Below are positions 24,429 through 33,627 of a stretch of DNA of 42,079 bases, one piece after another (within the stretch, counting starts at the first letter, position 1; every line of letters starts with the position of its first letter). Below the pieces are notes generated by a model. It was given only the letters and a program-made list of their open reading frames with translations, did no database searches and was not told the origin of the DNA. The position numbers and the translations under genes are program-made. Source of the DNA: Candidatus Jidaibacter sp. (lineage in GTDB: Bacteria; Pseudomonadota; Alphaproteobacteria; Rickettsiales; Midichloriaceae); the NCBI GenBank assembly GCA_021299995.1, contig JAJTIA010000022.1, positions 1 through 42,079 of the forward strand, in the 5' to 3' direction.

Positions 24429-25772
24429 CTATATTTTTTTTACGAAAAACTCTGTTTTTCTATCTTCTACTTTGTATCCAAGTGATTCTAGTTGCTCACG
24501 GAGCTGGTCTGCGCGTACCCAATCTTTTTTAAGTTTTGCATCAGTCCGGGCTTTAGCTAGATTCATTATATCATCTGGTATAACATCCTCTTGAGCACTC
24601 AAATTAATTCCTAAAAGATTGCTCGCATATATGAAAGATTTAGCGGAATCAATAGATTTGGTTTTTTTGTAGTGTGCAATCAGCTCGTGCATTTTGGCAA
24701 TAACGGAGACGGTATTCATATCATCTGCAAGCAGCTCTAATAGCTCAGGTGCTACGAAAGATTCATCTATTGATATCTCTAGGCTATGCAGAAATTCTCT
24801 GAACTTATTGAGGGTTTTTTTTGCATCTTCTATGGCCTTTTCGCTGAAGTCTAAAGGTTTTTTATAGTGTGTGCCCAAGTATATTAAACGTATCGCAGCG
24901 CCATCAATACCTTTGTTTAGCATATCTCGTACGGTGAAAAAATTGTTGAGGCTCTTGCTCATTTTTTCGCCATTGACCATTAAGAAGCCGTTGTGTACCC
25001 AATATTTCACAAACTGGTTAGATTCTGATGAGCACACACTTTGGGCAAGTTCATTTTCATGATGTGGGAATGTAAGATCTGCACCACCTCCATGTATATC
25101 AAAGTACTCGCCCAAAATAGCTTTTGTCATTGCAGAGCACTCGATGTGCCAGCCAGGCCTACCTCTGCCCCATGGGCTATCGAATCCAAATTCATGCTCG
25201 TCGCTGGGTGATGGCTTCCATAATACGAAGTCACGCGGGTCAGCTTTATATGGTGCAATTTCTACACGTGCACCTGATATCACTTCATCTATAGACCTGT
25301 TAGAAAGCAATCCGTAATCTTGATATTGCTTTACTGCAAACAAAACGTGACCTTCTGCTTCGTACGCAAAGCCTTTTGCTATCAGCGTCTTAATCATAAA
25401 TATCATGTTCTCTATATGCTGCGTAGCACGCGGCTCAAAGTCAGGAGAGAGGCAGTTAAGAGCTGCCATATCTTCATGATAAAATTGCGTTATTTCTTTT
25501 GTAAGTCTTAAAAAATGATCCCCTGTTTGCTTGCATGTGTTGATTATTTTGTCATCAACATCTGTTATGTTGCGCACGTATGTAACCTTTGCATATACAG
25601 CTTTCAAAAGCCTATAGAGAATATCATATGCTACTGCAGAGCGTGCATTTCCTAGGTGAGGCCTGTCATATACCGTTGGTCCACATGCGTACATGCGTAT
25701 ATTGTTAGCATCGATTGGTTCGAATAGCTCTTTTTTATGCGATAATGTGTTGCTTAAATAAATATGTACCAT
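24429..25772 (-). CDS. cysS: Cysteinyl-tRNA synthetase
   Basis: 447 residues, close to the usual 460. The zinc ligand Cys30 and the HIGH variant HLGN (39-42) are in ACGPTVYDRPHLGNARS. Other zinc ligands appear in GWHIECSAM and FPHHENE. KMSKS is present as GEKMSKSLNNF. The C-terminal part (about 390-447) carries the LAKARTDAKLKKDWVRADQL helix typical of CysS. It charges tRNA-Cys in the cytoplasm. It starts one base after the parC stop, so the two are co-transcribed and probably translationally linked. Confidence 0.96.
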   Translation of the reverse strand: MVHIYLSNTLSHKKELFEPIDANNIRMYACGPTVYDRPHLGNARSAVAYDILYRLLKAVYAKVTYVRNITDVDDKIINTCKQTGDHFLRLTKEITQFYHEDMAALNCLSPDFEPRATQHIENMIFMIKTLIAKGFAYEAEGHVLFAVKQYQDYGLLSNRSIDEVISGARVEIAPYKADPRDFVLWKPSPSDEHEFGFDSPWGRGRPGWHIECSAMTKAILGEYFDIHGGGADLTFPHHENELAQSVCSSESNQFVKYWVHNGFLMVNGEKMSKSLNNFFTVRDMLNKGIDGAAIRLIYLGTHYKKPLDFSEKAIEDAKKTLNKFREFLHSLEISIDESFVAPELLELLADDMNTVSVIAKMHELIAHYKKTKSIDSAKSFIYASNLLGINLSAQEDVIPDDIMNLAKARTDAKLKKDWVRADQLREQLESLGYKVEDRKTEFFVKKI

Positions 25773-25773
25773 T

Positions 25774-27960
25774 TTAATCTACCCATGTTTTACCAAATAC
25801 AAGGCGCCCATGGCTGCCACGTTTATCAAGCCATATGCTTAATTTTTGCAGCCCTTTTGGAAGTAACGCCTCAATTTCAGCTACTTCGTTTAGTATTCTT
25901 ATATCTTTTAATACACCATGTTTAAAGCGTTGTAGCTTCAGTCCTTTGCCTTTTTTAAGTACAGGAATATCTTTGATATCCAGCACTAATAATCGTCTGT
26001 TTTCTCCCAAGAAAAGACAGTATTGACCTGTTACAGGTATACATAAAGATTTTTCATCTGATTCTAGATTGAATATCTGCTTCCCTTGTTTTGTTTGCGC
26101 AAGAACGTCATTAGATTCTACCAAAAAGCCTTTACCAGATCCAGAAACTAGCAAGATTTTAGTTGCATCCATATGTTTGAATATGTTTATAACCTCTTCT
26201 TTATCTTCTAGCCCCATCATTAGTCTTAGTGGGTCACCATCACCCCTTCCGCCAGGAAGACGATCTGCATTGATTGTATAAAATTTACCGAAAGATGTGT
26301 ATACGACGATTTTTTCGTTGCTCATAAGCTCAAATGAGTATGAGGAATCATCGCCAGAGCGATATTTGAGAGTTCCTAAAGCATGACCTTTATAAGATTT
26401 GACCCACCCCATCTGAGAGACTGTGACTGTAATAGGTTCAATTTCTATAAATTCGTTGAGTGTTACAGGCTCTGCTTGCACATCGGTTGCATACACAATC
26501 TCGGTCAAGCGCTTGTACCTATCTTTGTTTAGCGCCTTTTTTATCTGCTTGAATTCAGCTATGATATATGCTGCAATATTCTCATCTGATGATAATGTTT
26601 GTATAATAGTTTCTTTCTCCGCAGAGAGAGCATCTTTATCTTTAATGATCGCTATATCTTCTAGCTTTTTAAGTGCTCTTAAACGAGTGTTTAAAATAGC
26701 TTCTGCTTGTCTATCAGAGAGGTTGAAGCGGTTCATAAGAAGAGGTTTTGGATCTTCTTCTTCGCGTATTATCTTAATAACTTCATCGAGATTTAAAAAT
26801 GTGATAAGTAGTGCATCTAAAATCTCAAGCCTATCGTTAATTTTAGCGAGCCTATGATTGAGTTTGCGAGTGACAATAATATATCTGTGGTCAATGAATT
26901 CGCACAGTATTTCGCGGAGGCTCATAACTCTAGGCATGCTGTTGCTTGCAAGCACGTTAAGGTTCATGTTGTAGCGAATTTCAAGATCACTATTTTTGAA
27001 TAAATACTCCATCAAGCGTTCTGGATCCTGATCCTTACCTTTGATGCTCAAGACAACTCTGATGTCTTCTGCAGATGCGTCTTGAAATGTCTCAAGGAAG
27101 GGTAATTTCTTATCTTGATACAGTTGAGCGAGCTGTTCGATTATTCTCTTCTTGTTTACTTGGTATGGTATTTCAGTGATCACGATGCGCGATTTACCTT
27201 TGCCAGCATCTTCTAGATTCCACTTTGCACGTAGCTTAAAAGTACCTTTGCCTGTTTTATACGAGTTTGCAAGTGCAAGACTGTCTATATGCAAAACCCC
27301 ACCAGTTGGGAAATCTGGGCCTAACACAAATTTTAAAACCTGCTCATCTGTGGCATTTCTATTTTTGACCAAGCATTGAAGTGCATCTAGTAATTCTATT
27401 AAGTTGTGGGGTGGGATGGATGTTGCCATGCCCACGGCTATGCCTTCCGAGCCATTTGCAAGTAAATTCGGTACTGCAGATGGCATTACGCAAGGCTCTT
27501 GTTGGGATCCATCGTAGTTGTCTTGAAAATCAACTGTATCATTATCAATGTCTTGTAAAAGAAACATTGCATAATCAGTAAGTTTCGCCTCTGTGTAACG
27601 CATTGCAGCCTGAGCATCTCCATCGATAGACCCGAAATTACCTTGGCCATCTATCACCTGATACCGCATAGAGAAGTGCTGAGCCATCCTAACAAGCGCA
27701 TCATAAACCGATGCATCGCCATGTGGGTGGAATTTACCTATCACGTCTCCCACGATCCTAGCGCACTTCTTGAAGCCAGATTTAGGGTCTAGGTGTAATT
27801 CTCTCATCGCGTATAAAAGCCTTCTATGCACTGGTTTTAGACCGTCGCGCACATCAGGGAGTGATCGTGATTTGATCGTAGAGAGCGCATAAGCAAAATA
27901 TCTCTCTTCTAAAGCGTTTTCAAAATTGACATCCAATATGTTATTGTCAGAAGTTGGCAT
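25774..27960 (-). CDS. parC: DNA topoisomerase IV subunit A
   Basis: 728 residues, shorter than GyrA (about 880) and without a GyrA box, so ParC. The catalytic tyrosine is Y122 in QAAMRYTEAKL. GFKKCARIVGDVIGKFHPHG precedes the quinolone-determining region GDASVYDALVRM, which has Ala83 where the sensitive E. coli enzyme has Ser80. The C-terminal beta-pinwheel includes LPGGRGDGDPLRLMMGLED. It decatenates daughter chromosomes with ParE. A downstream cysS follows after one base. The gene is divergent from nhaA. Confidence 0.93.
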   Translation of the reverse strand: MPTSDNNILDVNFENALEERYFAYALSTIKSRSLPDVRDGLKPVHRRLLYAMRELHLDPKSGFKKCARIVGDVIGKFHPHGDASVYDALVRMAQHFSMRYQVIDGQGNFGSIDGDAQAAMRYTEAKLTDYAMFLLQDIDNDTVDFQDNYDGSQQEPCVMPSAVPNLLANGSEGIAVGMATSIPPHNLIELLDALQCLVKNRNATDEQVLKFVLGPDFPTGGVLHIDSLALANSYKTGKGTFKLRAKWNLEDAGKGKSRIVITEIPYQVNKKRIIEQLAQLYQDKKLPFLETFQDASAEDIRVVLSIKGKDQDPERLMEYLFKNSDLEIRYNMNLNVLASNSMPRVMSLREILCEFIDHRYIIVTRKLNHRLAKINDRLEILDALLITFLNLDEVIKIIREEEDPKPLLMNRFNLSDRQAEAILNTRLRALKKLEDIAIIKDKDALSAEKETIIQTLSSDENIAAYIIAEFKQIKKALNKDRYKRLTEIVYATDVQAEPVTLNEFIEIEPITVTVSQMGWVKSYKGHALGTLKYRSGDDSSYSFELMSNEKIVVYTSFGKFYTINADRLPGGRGDGDPLRLMMGLEDKEEVINIFKHMDATKILLVSGSGKGFLVESNDVLAQTKQGKQIFNLESDEKSLCIPVTGQYCLFLGENRRLLVLDIKDIPVLKKGKGLKLQRFKHGVLKDIRILNEVAEIEALLPKGLQKLSIWLDKRGSHGRLVFGKTWVD

Positions 27961-28055
27961 GGTTCCACGAGTAATTTAGGGATGCAATATATTAGTAATT
28001 TTATTGCTCAAAGACAAGATTATATTATAAATATGGTGTAAGATTAAGATTTTTT

Positions 28056-28061
28056 AAGGTG
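28056..28061 (+). promoter_or_regulatory. nhaA ribosome binding site
   Basis: AAGGTG lies 6 bases before ATG 28068 and fixes the start. Further upstream, TTGCTC (28004-28009) and TATAAA (28026-28031) with 16 bases between could be the promoter, but this pair is weak. Confidence 0.55.
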
Positions 28062-28067
28062 AGATAG

Positions 28068-29228
28068 ATGAGGCTAGTAGACTTTAGATTGTTAATACAC
28101 AATGCGTCAGAAAAAGGCATTCTGTTGATTTTTGCATGTATAGCAGCACTTGTATTATCAAATACACAGTTCTCAGCACACTATAACGCTTTTGTAAATT
28201 ATGAGGTCAATTTAATTGGTGCGCATTTTTCTGTACTGCATTTTGTCAATGATGTGCTAATGGCCTTATTTTTCCTCAGTGTTGGAATGGAGATAAAGCG
28301 AGAGATAGTGGAGGGCCACTTATCTACAAAGCAGCAGCTTATGTTGCCTCTTATTGCAGCGGCAGGTGGGGTTGTTGTACCTGTACTGATATATGTGTCG
28401 TTCAATCATTCAGATCCTATTGCTATAAGAGGTTGGGCTGTGCCTGCAGCAACAGATATAGCGTTTGCACTTGGTGTGCTTGCACTTTTTGGTAAAAATT
28501 TGCCAACCTCATTGCGAGTATTTTTAACAGCGCTTGCAATAATAGATGACCTAATTGCGGTTTTAATTATTGCGCTCTTTTATGGTGGCCATATTTCGAT
28601 CGGTTTTTTAGGCGCTGCATTTTTATCAATAGCGGCTCTAGTAGTTGCTAATAGAATGCGTATTGTGTCACTTCCTATATATTTATTATTAGGTGTTATG
28701 CTTTGGTATTTTGTTGTAAATTCAGGGATACATACCACAATTGCAGGTGTTATATTAGGTTTTTTGATCCCACTGAATTCAAGGGACAATAGTAGGTCGC
28801 CTTTAAGAATATTAGAGAAGAATTTGAGCCCATATATACTATATTTTGTTTTACCCATTTTTGCATTCGCAAATAGTGGAGTATCTTTAGCTGGTGTCAA
28901 TATCTGGGAAATTATTAAAACTCCTGTCTCTCTAGGAATTATACTAGGATTGTTCTTGGGTAAACAGATTGGTGTGTGCTTGTCATCTTATATTGCTTGT
29001 AAGCTTGGGTTGGTGAGCTTACCAAATAAGTCTACTACTCTTCAGTTCATAGGAGTTGCTGCGATTTGCGGTATAGGGTTCACTATGAGTTTGTTTGTAG
29101 GTATGCTAGCATTTGAGGGGCATGATATACTTATCACAGAAATGAAAATAGGTGTGTTAATTGGCTCATTGATTTCTGCGATTTTTGGAGGTATCATCAT
29201 GCTTATTGGAAAAATCACCAATCGCTGA
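28068..29228 (+). CDS. nhaA: Na+/H+ antiporter NhaA
   Basis: 386 residues with about 12 hydrophobic segments. The characteristic WAVPAATDIAFALGVLALFG gives D130 (E. coli D133), and LAIIDDLIAVLIIALFY gives the D160-D161 pair (E. coli D163/D164) that binds Na+ and protons. VGMEIKREIVEGHLS carries the conserved E/K segment of the pH-sensing region. It exports Na+ in exchange for protons at the inner membrane, helping with pH and salt in the host cell. Its stop overlaps the lolC/E start by one base (TGATG), so the two genes are coupled. Confidence 0.95.
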   Translation: MRLVDFRLLIHNASEKGILLIFACIAALVLSNTQFSAHYNAFVNYEVNLIGAHFSVLHFVNDVLMALFFLSVGMEIKREIVEGHLSTKQQLMLPLIAAAGGVVVPVLIYVSFNHSDPIAIRGWAVPAATDIAFALGVLALFGKNLPTSLRVFLTALAIIDDLIAVLIIALFYGGHISIGFLGAAFLSIAALVVANRMRIVSLPIYLLLGVMLWYFVVNSGIHTTIAGVILGFLIPLNSRDNSRSPLRILEKNLSPYILYFVLPIFAFANSGVSLAGVNIWEIIKTPVSLGIILGLFLGKQIGVCLSSYIACKLGLVSLPNKSTTLQFIGVAAICGIGFTMSLFVGMLAFEGHDILITEMKIGVLIGSLISAIFGGIIMLIGKITNR

Positions 29229-30475
29229 TGCTAAATTATTTTGAATTTCTGGTCGCATTGAAGTTTCTGCGCTCTAAGCGTAAAGAAAGCTTTATATCTG
29301 TAATTAGCATGTTCTCGTTACTAGGAATTGCACTTGGCGTTGCAACTCTTATCGTTGTTATGTCTGTAATGAACGGCTATCACAAAGAATTTTTGCGCAA
29401 CATCTTGGGTATACAAGGTCATGTATCAATTGTACCAAAATCTAAAGAATTCCAGCATTACAACCAGTTTACAAATGAGTTAGAAAAGATACAAAATATC
29501 GAGTTTGCCGCTCCAACAATAATAGAGCAGGGGATGTTTGTAGTGCGAGATAAGGCGCATGGAGGCATGGTTCGTGGAATTGACCCGGATAGATTATTTC
29601 TAAAGCCGATGATCAGCGAAAAGCTTGATATGAACATACTTGTACAGCTTTTGGATAATGGGAATATTATAGTAGGTAGTGCGCTTGCAGAGCAATTAGG
29701 CGTTACAAAGGGCGATGAGATCAAGATTATCATACCATCTGGCAGTACTACGCTTTTAGGCACTATACCACGTTCTAAAACATTTAAGGTGATAGGAACT
29801 TTTGATGTTGGGCTTTATCAATATAATTCTACAACTGTGTTTGTGAACCTGCATGATGCCCAAAGGCTGTTTAAATACAACGAGTCTGTGAGTGAGATTG
29901 AGGTGATGGTATCTGATCCAGAGCGCAATTTGGATCAGGTGAAGGCAGATATTGCGAAGTTTTCAGGTGGTCAGGTTTACATGGTCGATTGGAAGATGGC
30001 CCAAGCTAAATGGCTTAGTGCGCTTGCTGTTGAGCGTGCCGTGATGTTCTTTATTCTCATGCTAATTATACTAGTTGCCGTGTTTAATATTATTTCAAGC
30101 TTGATAATGCTTGTTAAGGATAAATCTAAGGCGATTGCGATACTAAGGACGATGGGTGCATACAAGTCATCGATAATACGTATATTTATGATAGCAGGTA
30201 CAGCAATTGGCCTAATTGGCTCGACAAGTGGTGTGCTGCTTGGCGTGTTGGTTGCAAAAAATTTGGATAATATCAAGGCACTGGTTGAAAATTTAAGTGG
30301 TGTTACGTTGTTTGATCCGGTTGTATATTTTTTAACGCAGCTGCCTTCAGACTTGTACATGTCAGATGTTGTGTTGATATTTGGATTATCGTTTACTTTA
30401 TCGGTAATTGCGACTATATATCCCGCGTACAGAGCTTCCAAATTGCTTCCAACAGAAGTACTACGATACGAATAA
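29228..30475 (+). CDS. Lipoprotein-releasing ABC transporter permease (LolC/LolE family)
   Basis: 415 residues. The N-terminus FLRSKRKESFISVISMFSLL and the first transmembrane helix (about 25-50, GVATLIVVMSVMNGYHKEF) are the LolC/E signature. A periplasmic domain (about 55-265) precedes three C-terminal helices (about 270-300, 315-350, 375-405), with the conserved DKSKAIAILRTMGA coupling-helix segment and the end ASKLLPTEVLRYE. It works with LolD to hand outer-membrane lipoproteins to LolA. As in many alphaproteobacteria a single C/E-type subunit may act as a homodimer; lolD is not in the window. Coupled to nhaA by TGATG; tyrS follows after 21 bases. Confidence 0.92.
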   Translation: MLNYFEFLVALKFLRSKRKESFISVISMFSLLGIALGVATLIVVMSVMNGYHKEFLRNILGIQGHVSIVPKSKEFQHYNQFTNELEKIQNIEFAAPTIIEQGMFVVRDKAHGGMVRGIDPDRLFLKPMISEKLDMNILVQLLDNGNIIVGSALAEQLGVTKGDEIKIIIPSGSTTLLGTIPRSKTFKVIGTFDVGLYQYNSTTVFVNLHDAQRLFKYNESVSEIEVMVSDPERNLDQVKADIAKFSGGQVYMVDWKMAQAKWLSALAVERAVMFFILMLIILVAVFNIISSLIMLVKDKSKAIAILRTMGAYKSSIIRIFMIAGTAIGLIGSTSGVLLGVLVAKNLDNIKALVENLSGVTLFDPVVYFLTQLPSDLYMSDVVLIFGLSFTLSVIATIYPAYRASKLLPTEVLRYE

Positions 30476-30496
30476 TAAAATCATTGAGAGATAGTT

Positions 30497-31747
30497 ATGA
30501 CAAAATCTAGCTTATTAAAAGCTTTTGAAGAGAGAGGATATTTAAATCAATGTACAAACTTAGAAGGCCTAGATGCGCTTGCTGAAAGCTCGATTGTGCC
30601 AGGTTACATAGGGTTTGACTGTACAGCGAAATCGCTGCATGTGGGAAGCCTTGTGCAGATTATGATGCTAAGAACAATGCAAAAAATGGGCCATAAGCCT
30701 ATTGTTATTATGGGTGGGGGCACAACACGCGTTGGTGATCCATCTGGTAAGGATGAAGCCCGCCAGCTGTTGACACCCGCACAGATTGAAGATAATAAAA
30801 ACGAATTGAAAAAGGTGTTCAGCAAGTTTTTGAAATTTGGTGATGGACCAACAGATGCGATTATGGTGGATAACGCTGAATGGCTGTGCGATCTGCAGTA
30901 TTTAGATTTTCTGCGTGATGTAGGCAAGCATTTCACAATCAATCGTATGATCACGTTTGATAGCGTGAAGTTGCGTCTTGATAGAGAGCAGCCGCTTACA
31001 TACTTAGAATTCAGCTATATGTTGCTTCAATCGTACGACTTTGCAGAGCTCTGCAGGCGCTATAATTGCAGGCTTCAGATGGGTGGGTCTGACCAGTGGG
31101 GCAATATTGTAAACGGTGTAGATCTATCAAGAAAGCAAGGTCTACCTGAGGTGTTTGGGCTTACAAGCCATCTTATCACTACAAAATCTGGTGCTAAAAT
31201 GGGTAAAACCGCTGCTGGTGCTGTATGGCTAAATTCTGATATGCTTTCTGCTTACGACTATTGGCAGTTTTGGCGTAATACCGATGATGCAGATGTGGAG
31301 AATTTCTTGAAGTTATTCACAGAGCTACCACTTGATGAGATTGAAAGACTTGCAAAGCTAGAAGGTAAAGAATTAAACCAGGCGAAAATTATACTAGCGA
31401 ACGAGGCGACAACGCTATGCCATGGTAGAGATGCTGCAGTGAACGCCTACGACACAGCGCATAAAACATTTGACCAAGGGTTAGGTGGGGGCGATTTGCC
31501 AACATTTGATATCCCTCTCTCCCAGATTGAAGCTGGCATTCAGGCCTATAAACTGTTCCACATTGTGGGGTTATGCGACTCTCTGGGGGCTGCAAAGCGC
31601 TTAATTCAAGGAAAAGGCGGGAAGGTGAATAACAAGCAAGTAGAGGGTGAGCATACTATTATCGATGCAAATTTTATAGAAGATGGGCAAATAAAGCTAT
31701 CATCTGGACAAAAAAAGCATTTATTGGTTAAGGTATTGAAAAATTAG
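30497..31747 (+). CDS. tyrS: Tyrosyl-tRNA synthetase
   Basis: 416 residues, the usual bacterial length. [19 protein letters not shown] contains the HIGH variant HVGS (48-51). The tyrosine pocket [20 protein letters not shown] and GGSDQWGNI follow. The KMSKS variant is KMGKT, in [16 protein letters not shown]. The S4-like tRNA-binding tail is at about 350-416 ([17 protein letters not shown]). It charges tRNA-Tyr. It is last in the nhaA-lolC/E-tyrS run, after which a strong promoter starts a new unit. Confidence 0.96.
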   Translation: MTKSSLLKAFEERGYLNQCTNLEGLDALAESSIVPGYIGFDCTAKSLHVGSLVQIMMLRTMQKMGHKPIVIMGGGTTRVGDPSGKDEARQLLTPAQIEDNKNELKKVFSKFLKFGDGPTDAIMVDNAEWLCDLQYLDFLRDVGKHFTINRMITFDSVKLRLDREQPLTYLEFSYMLLQSYDFAELCRRYNCRLQMGGSDQWGNIVNGVDLSRKQGLPEVFGLTSHLITTKSGAKMGKTAAGAVWLNSDMLSAYDYWQFWRNTDDADVENFLKLFTELPLDEIERLAKLEGKELNQAKIILANEATTLCHGRDAAVNAYDTAHKTFDQGLGGGDLPTFDIPLSQIEAGIQAYKLFHIVGLCDSLGAAKRLIQGKGGKVNNKQVEGEHTIIDANFIEDGQIKLSSGQKKHLLVKVLKN

Positions 31748-31776
31748 TTGTTTTTTTGTTTCTATAGCGATATAAT
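31748..31776 (+). promoter_or_regulatory. Sigma70-type promoter for the 31810/32612 gene pair
   Basis: -35 TTGTTT (31748-31753), 17-base spacer and perfect -10 TATAAT (31771-31776), beginning right after the tyrS stop. The predicted start is about 27 bases before ATG 31810. Likely drives both tandem paralogues. Confidence 0.65.
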
Positions 31777-31809
31777 TTCTACAAGTTCAAATAAAAAAAG
31801 AGTGATTTT

Positions 31810-32589
31810 ATGTTATTGAGGAATAGAAACGAGCAAGTACGTAAGGAAACAACTGAGCCTAGTAGCAATCAGGGCTTTAGGAGTGTTGGTATACAATTCA
31901 AAGACAGCGTAGGTGATACCGGCATTGAAGTATCTATTCAAAGAGAGCATCATGTAAAAAGCTTGGTATTAAAACTATCCGATTCTGAGTATAAATTTGT
32001 TGATCCAGGAAAAGGTGAAGAACTATCCAAGAATATATCTAAATTCCTCCAACCTCTTCCATATCCATTCTTCAAGTTAAAACCTGGTATCATCACCAAG
32101 TATTTTGGAAAAGACAGTGATGCTTACAAGGCAGTTGAAGCACTTTATGCAAGACAAGATGTGTTGCTGCATGATTATAGAAGGCGTTATGCTAATATGT
32201 GTGTACTTGCTGCTTTAGTGGGTAATTATATCATACCATTGCTTGGGCAAGATTCTAGCGAGCAGATGTTTCAATTTATCTTATTGGTTAGCGTTAGTAC
32301 CATAGGGTTGAAAATGATTTTTGAAAAGACTCCTATAGGCAATTTAGAGTATATATATAATAATAAAACAAGGCAAATTAGAGCATCGCTTGATACATAT
32401 ATAGGCGAGACAGCATCCGCATATGTGCCGCATTTAGATAGTATTGCGCGCTTTGCAGGTGCATATATTGCAAGCAGTATGTTAGCGGACGCGCCATTGA
32501 TAAAATGCGCAATTGCATTAGAATGCGCACTAAAGCCAGCATATAGCAAATACTCGCACGATAAGCCTTATATAGAGCATGGTTTATAA
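31810..32589 (+). CDS. Unknown protein, first of a tandem paralogous pair
   Basis: 259 residues. No domain I recognise and no signal peptide. A variable hydrophilic N-terminus (1-75) is followed by blocks shared with the next gene: FLQPLPYPFFKLK, LLHDYRRRYANM, IGNLEYIYNNKTRQIRAS, VPHLDSIARFAGAYIAS and KYSHDKPYIE. Two hydrophobic stretches (about 130-145, VLAALVGNYIIPLLG; and about 155-172, FQFILLVSVSTIGLKMIF) could span or associate with a membrane, with more hydrophobic helices near 215-245. Charged Tyr/His/Arg clusters between them are the best conserved parts. A strong promoter lies just upstream. The function is unknown; a lineage-specific membrane protein is the likeliest description. 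Confidence 0.72.
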   Translation: MLLRNRNEQVRKETTEPSSNQGFRSVGIQFKDSVGDTGIEVSIQREHHVKSLVLKLSDSEYKFVDPGKGEELSKNISKFLQPLPYPFFKLKPGIITKYFGKDSDAYKAVEALYARQDVLLHDYRRRYANMCVLAALVGNYIIPLLGQDSSEQMFQFILLVSVSTIGLKMIFEKTPIGNLEYIYNNKTRQIRASLDTYIGETASAYVPHLDSIARFAGAYIASSMLADAPLIKCAIALECALKPAYSKYSHDKPYIEHGL

Positions 32590-32611
32590 TTGAAATTAAT
32601 TTGGAGTTTTT

Positions 32612-33409
32612 ATGTCTTGGCGTACAGATAATGAGTATGGTTATCTATCAGTTAAATTTAATGACGATCTTTTAATCAGTCGTTTTAACAAACTTAAAGA
32701 TTATTATGGCGAACTGTGTTTTAAAATATCTGTTGAGACAAAGGGTGGTACAAAAACATTGATATTAAATGTATTGGGTGTTGAGTATAAATCTACTATA
32801 AATCTAAATGGAAATTTTGAATCTGTTAGCGATATTGACAGGAAATTTGTACAACCACTGCCACTTCCATTTTTAAAATTAAAGACTGAAATAATGCAGA
32901 CGTATTTCAGCGATAATAAAGTGGCGTGTGAAGCAGTTAAGACATTTTATCAAAAGCAAGATTCACTGTTGCACGATTATAGAAGCCGGTATGCAAACAT
33001 GTTTGTATTGTCTGCTTTTTTAAGCAACTACTTAATAGACTGCTTTTCCAATCATGGATTTTACATGAACATCCTGCTATTTGCAGGCTATACATATTGC
33101 GGTGCTAAATTGCTACCTATTCTTTTAGAAGAGTCTCGGATTGGTAACGTAGAATTTGCATACAATAAAAATACCTCAGACATAAGGGCTTCTATAGATT
33201 ACTATCTCGGTGACACTCTATCTTCTTGCGTGCCACATTTAGATACTATTGCACGCCTTGGTGGTGCTTATATTGCAAGCGCTATGTTATGTGATGAGCC
33301 GTTGGTAAAAGGTGCAATAGCTATCGCATGTGCACTACAACCAGCTGTTAGCAAATATATGCACGAAAGACCTTATATGGATGAAAATGGTGTGTACAAT
33401 AATTTTTAG
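32612..33409 (+). CDS. Unknown protein, second of a tandem paralogous pair
   Basis: 265 residues. Same layout as the previous gene: FVQPLPLPFLKLK, LLHDYRSRYANM, IGNVEFAYNKNTSDIRAS, VPHLDTIARLGGAYIAS and KYMHERPYM, with the central hydrophobic pair (about 135-172). The N-terminal 70 residues differ clearly, so the duplication is old, with the N-terminal regions diverging faster. GGAG (32603-32606) lies 5 bases before ATG 32612, and the gap to the previous gene is 22 bases, so the two form one transcription unit. Function unknown. The retention of both copies suggests distinct roles or a hetero-oligomer. Confidence 0.72.
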   Translation: MSWRTDNEYGYLSVKFNDDLLISRFNKLKDYYGELCFKISVETKGGTKTLILNVLGVEYKSTINLNGNFESVSDIDRKFVQPLPLPFLKLKTEIMQTYFSDNKVACEAVKTFYQKQDSLLHDYRSRYANMFVLSAFLSNYLIDCFSNHGFYMNILLFAGYTYCGAKLLPILLEESRIGNVEFAYNKNTSDIRASIDYYLGDTLSSCVPHLDTIARLGGAYIASAMLCDEPLVKGAIAIACALQPAVSKYMHERPYMDENGVYNNF

Positions 33410-33420
33410 AGAATGAGGAA

Positions 33421-33448
33421 TTATCTAAGTAACGCGAATAATAGATAA
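33421..33448. repeat. Short inverted repeat after the tandem pair
   Basis: TTATCTA and TAGATAA are perfect 7-base arms with a 14-base loop, 11 bases past the stop at 33409. The stem is AT-only and lacks a T-run, so a weak terminator is only a possibility. Confidence 0.35.
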
Positions 33449-33554
33449 CTAAGGCAGATATGTCATAGGAATAATTTGTTTGCCTCAATAAGCGTTGTTA
33501 TTCATAATCAATATCATAAAAAGGTCAGCTTCATACTACAGATTCAGTGCAATC

Positions 33555-33606
33555 ATTTGCGACGCCTTCGTCGCTTTGCGCGCCGAATCCCCACGGCGCC
33601 GCAAAT
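33555..33606. repeat. GC-rich palindromic element between convergent genes
   Basis: Arms ATTTGCGACGCC (33555-33566) and GGCGCCGCAAAT (33595-33606) pair with one mismatch around a GC-rich 28-base centre that contains GCGCGC and a small GACG/CGTC hairpin. The base composition is far above the surrounding AT-rich DNA. It lies between the 32612 gene (plus) and gshB (minus), 22 bases from the gshB stop. It looks like an inserted palindromic repeat of the kind found in Rickettsiales genomes; it could also serve as a bidirectional terminator. Confidence 0.6.
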
Positions 33607-33627
33607 TCTTGCTATTGATACTGCTTC

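Noticed and set aside
31389-31595. Minus-strand 68-residue frame inside tyrS
   Set aside because: Antisense shadow of a well-conserved synthetase gene.
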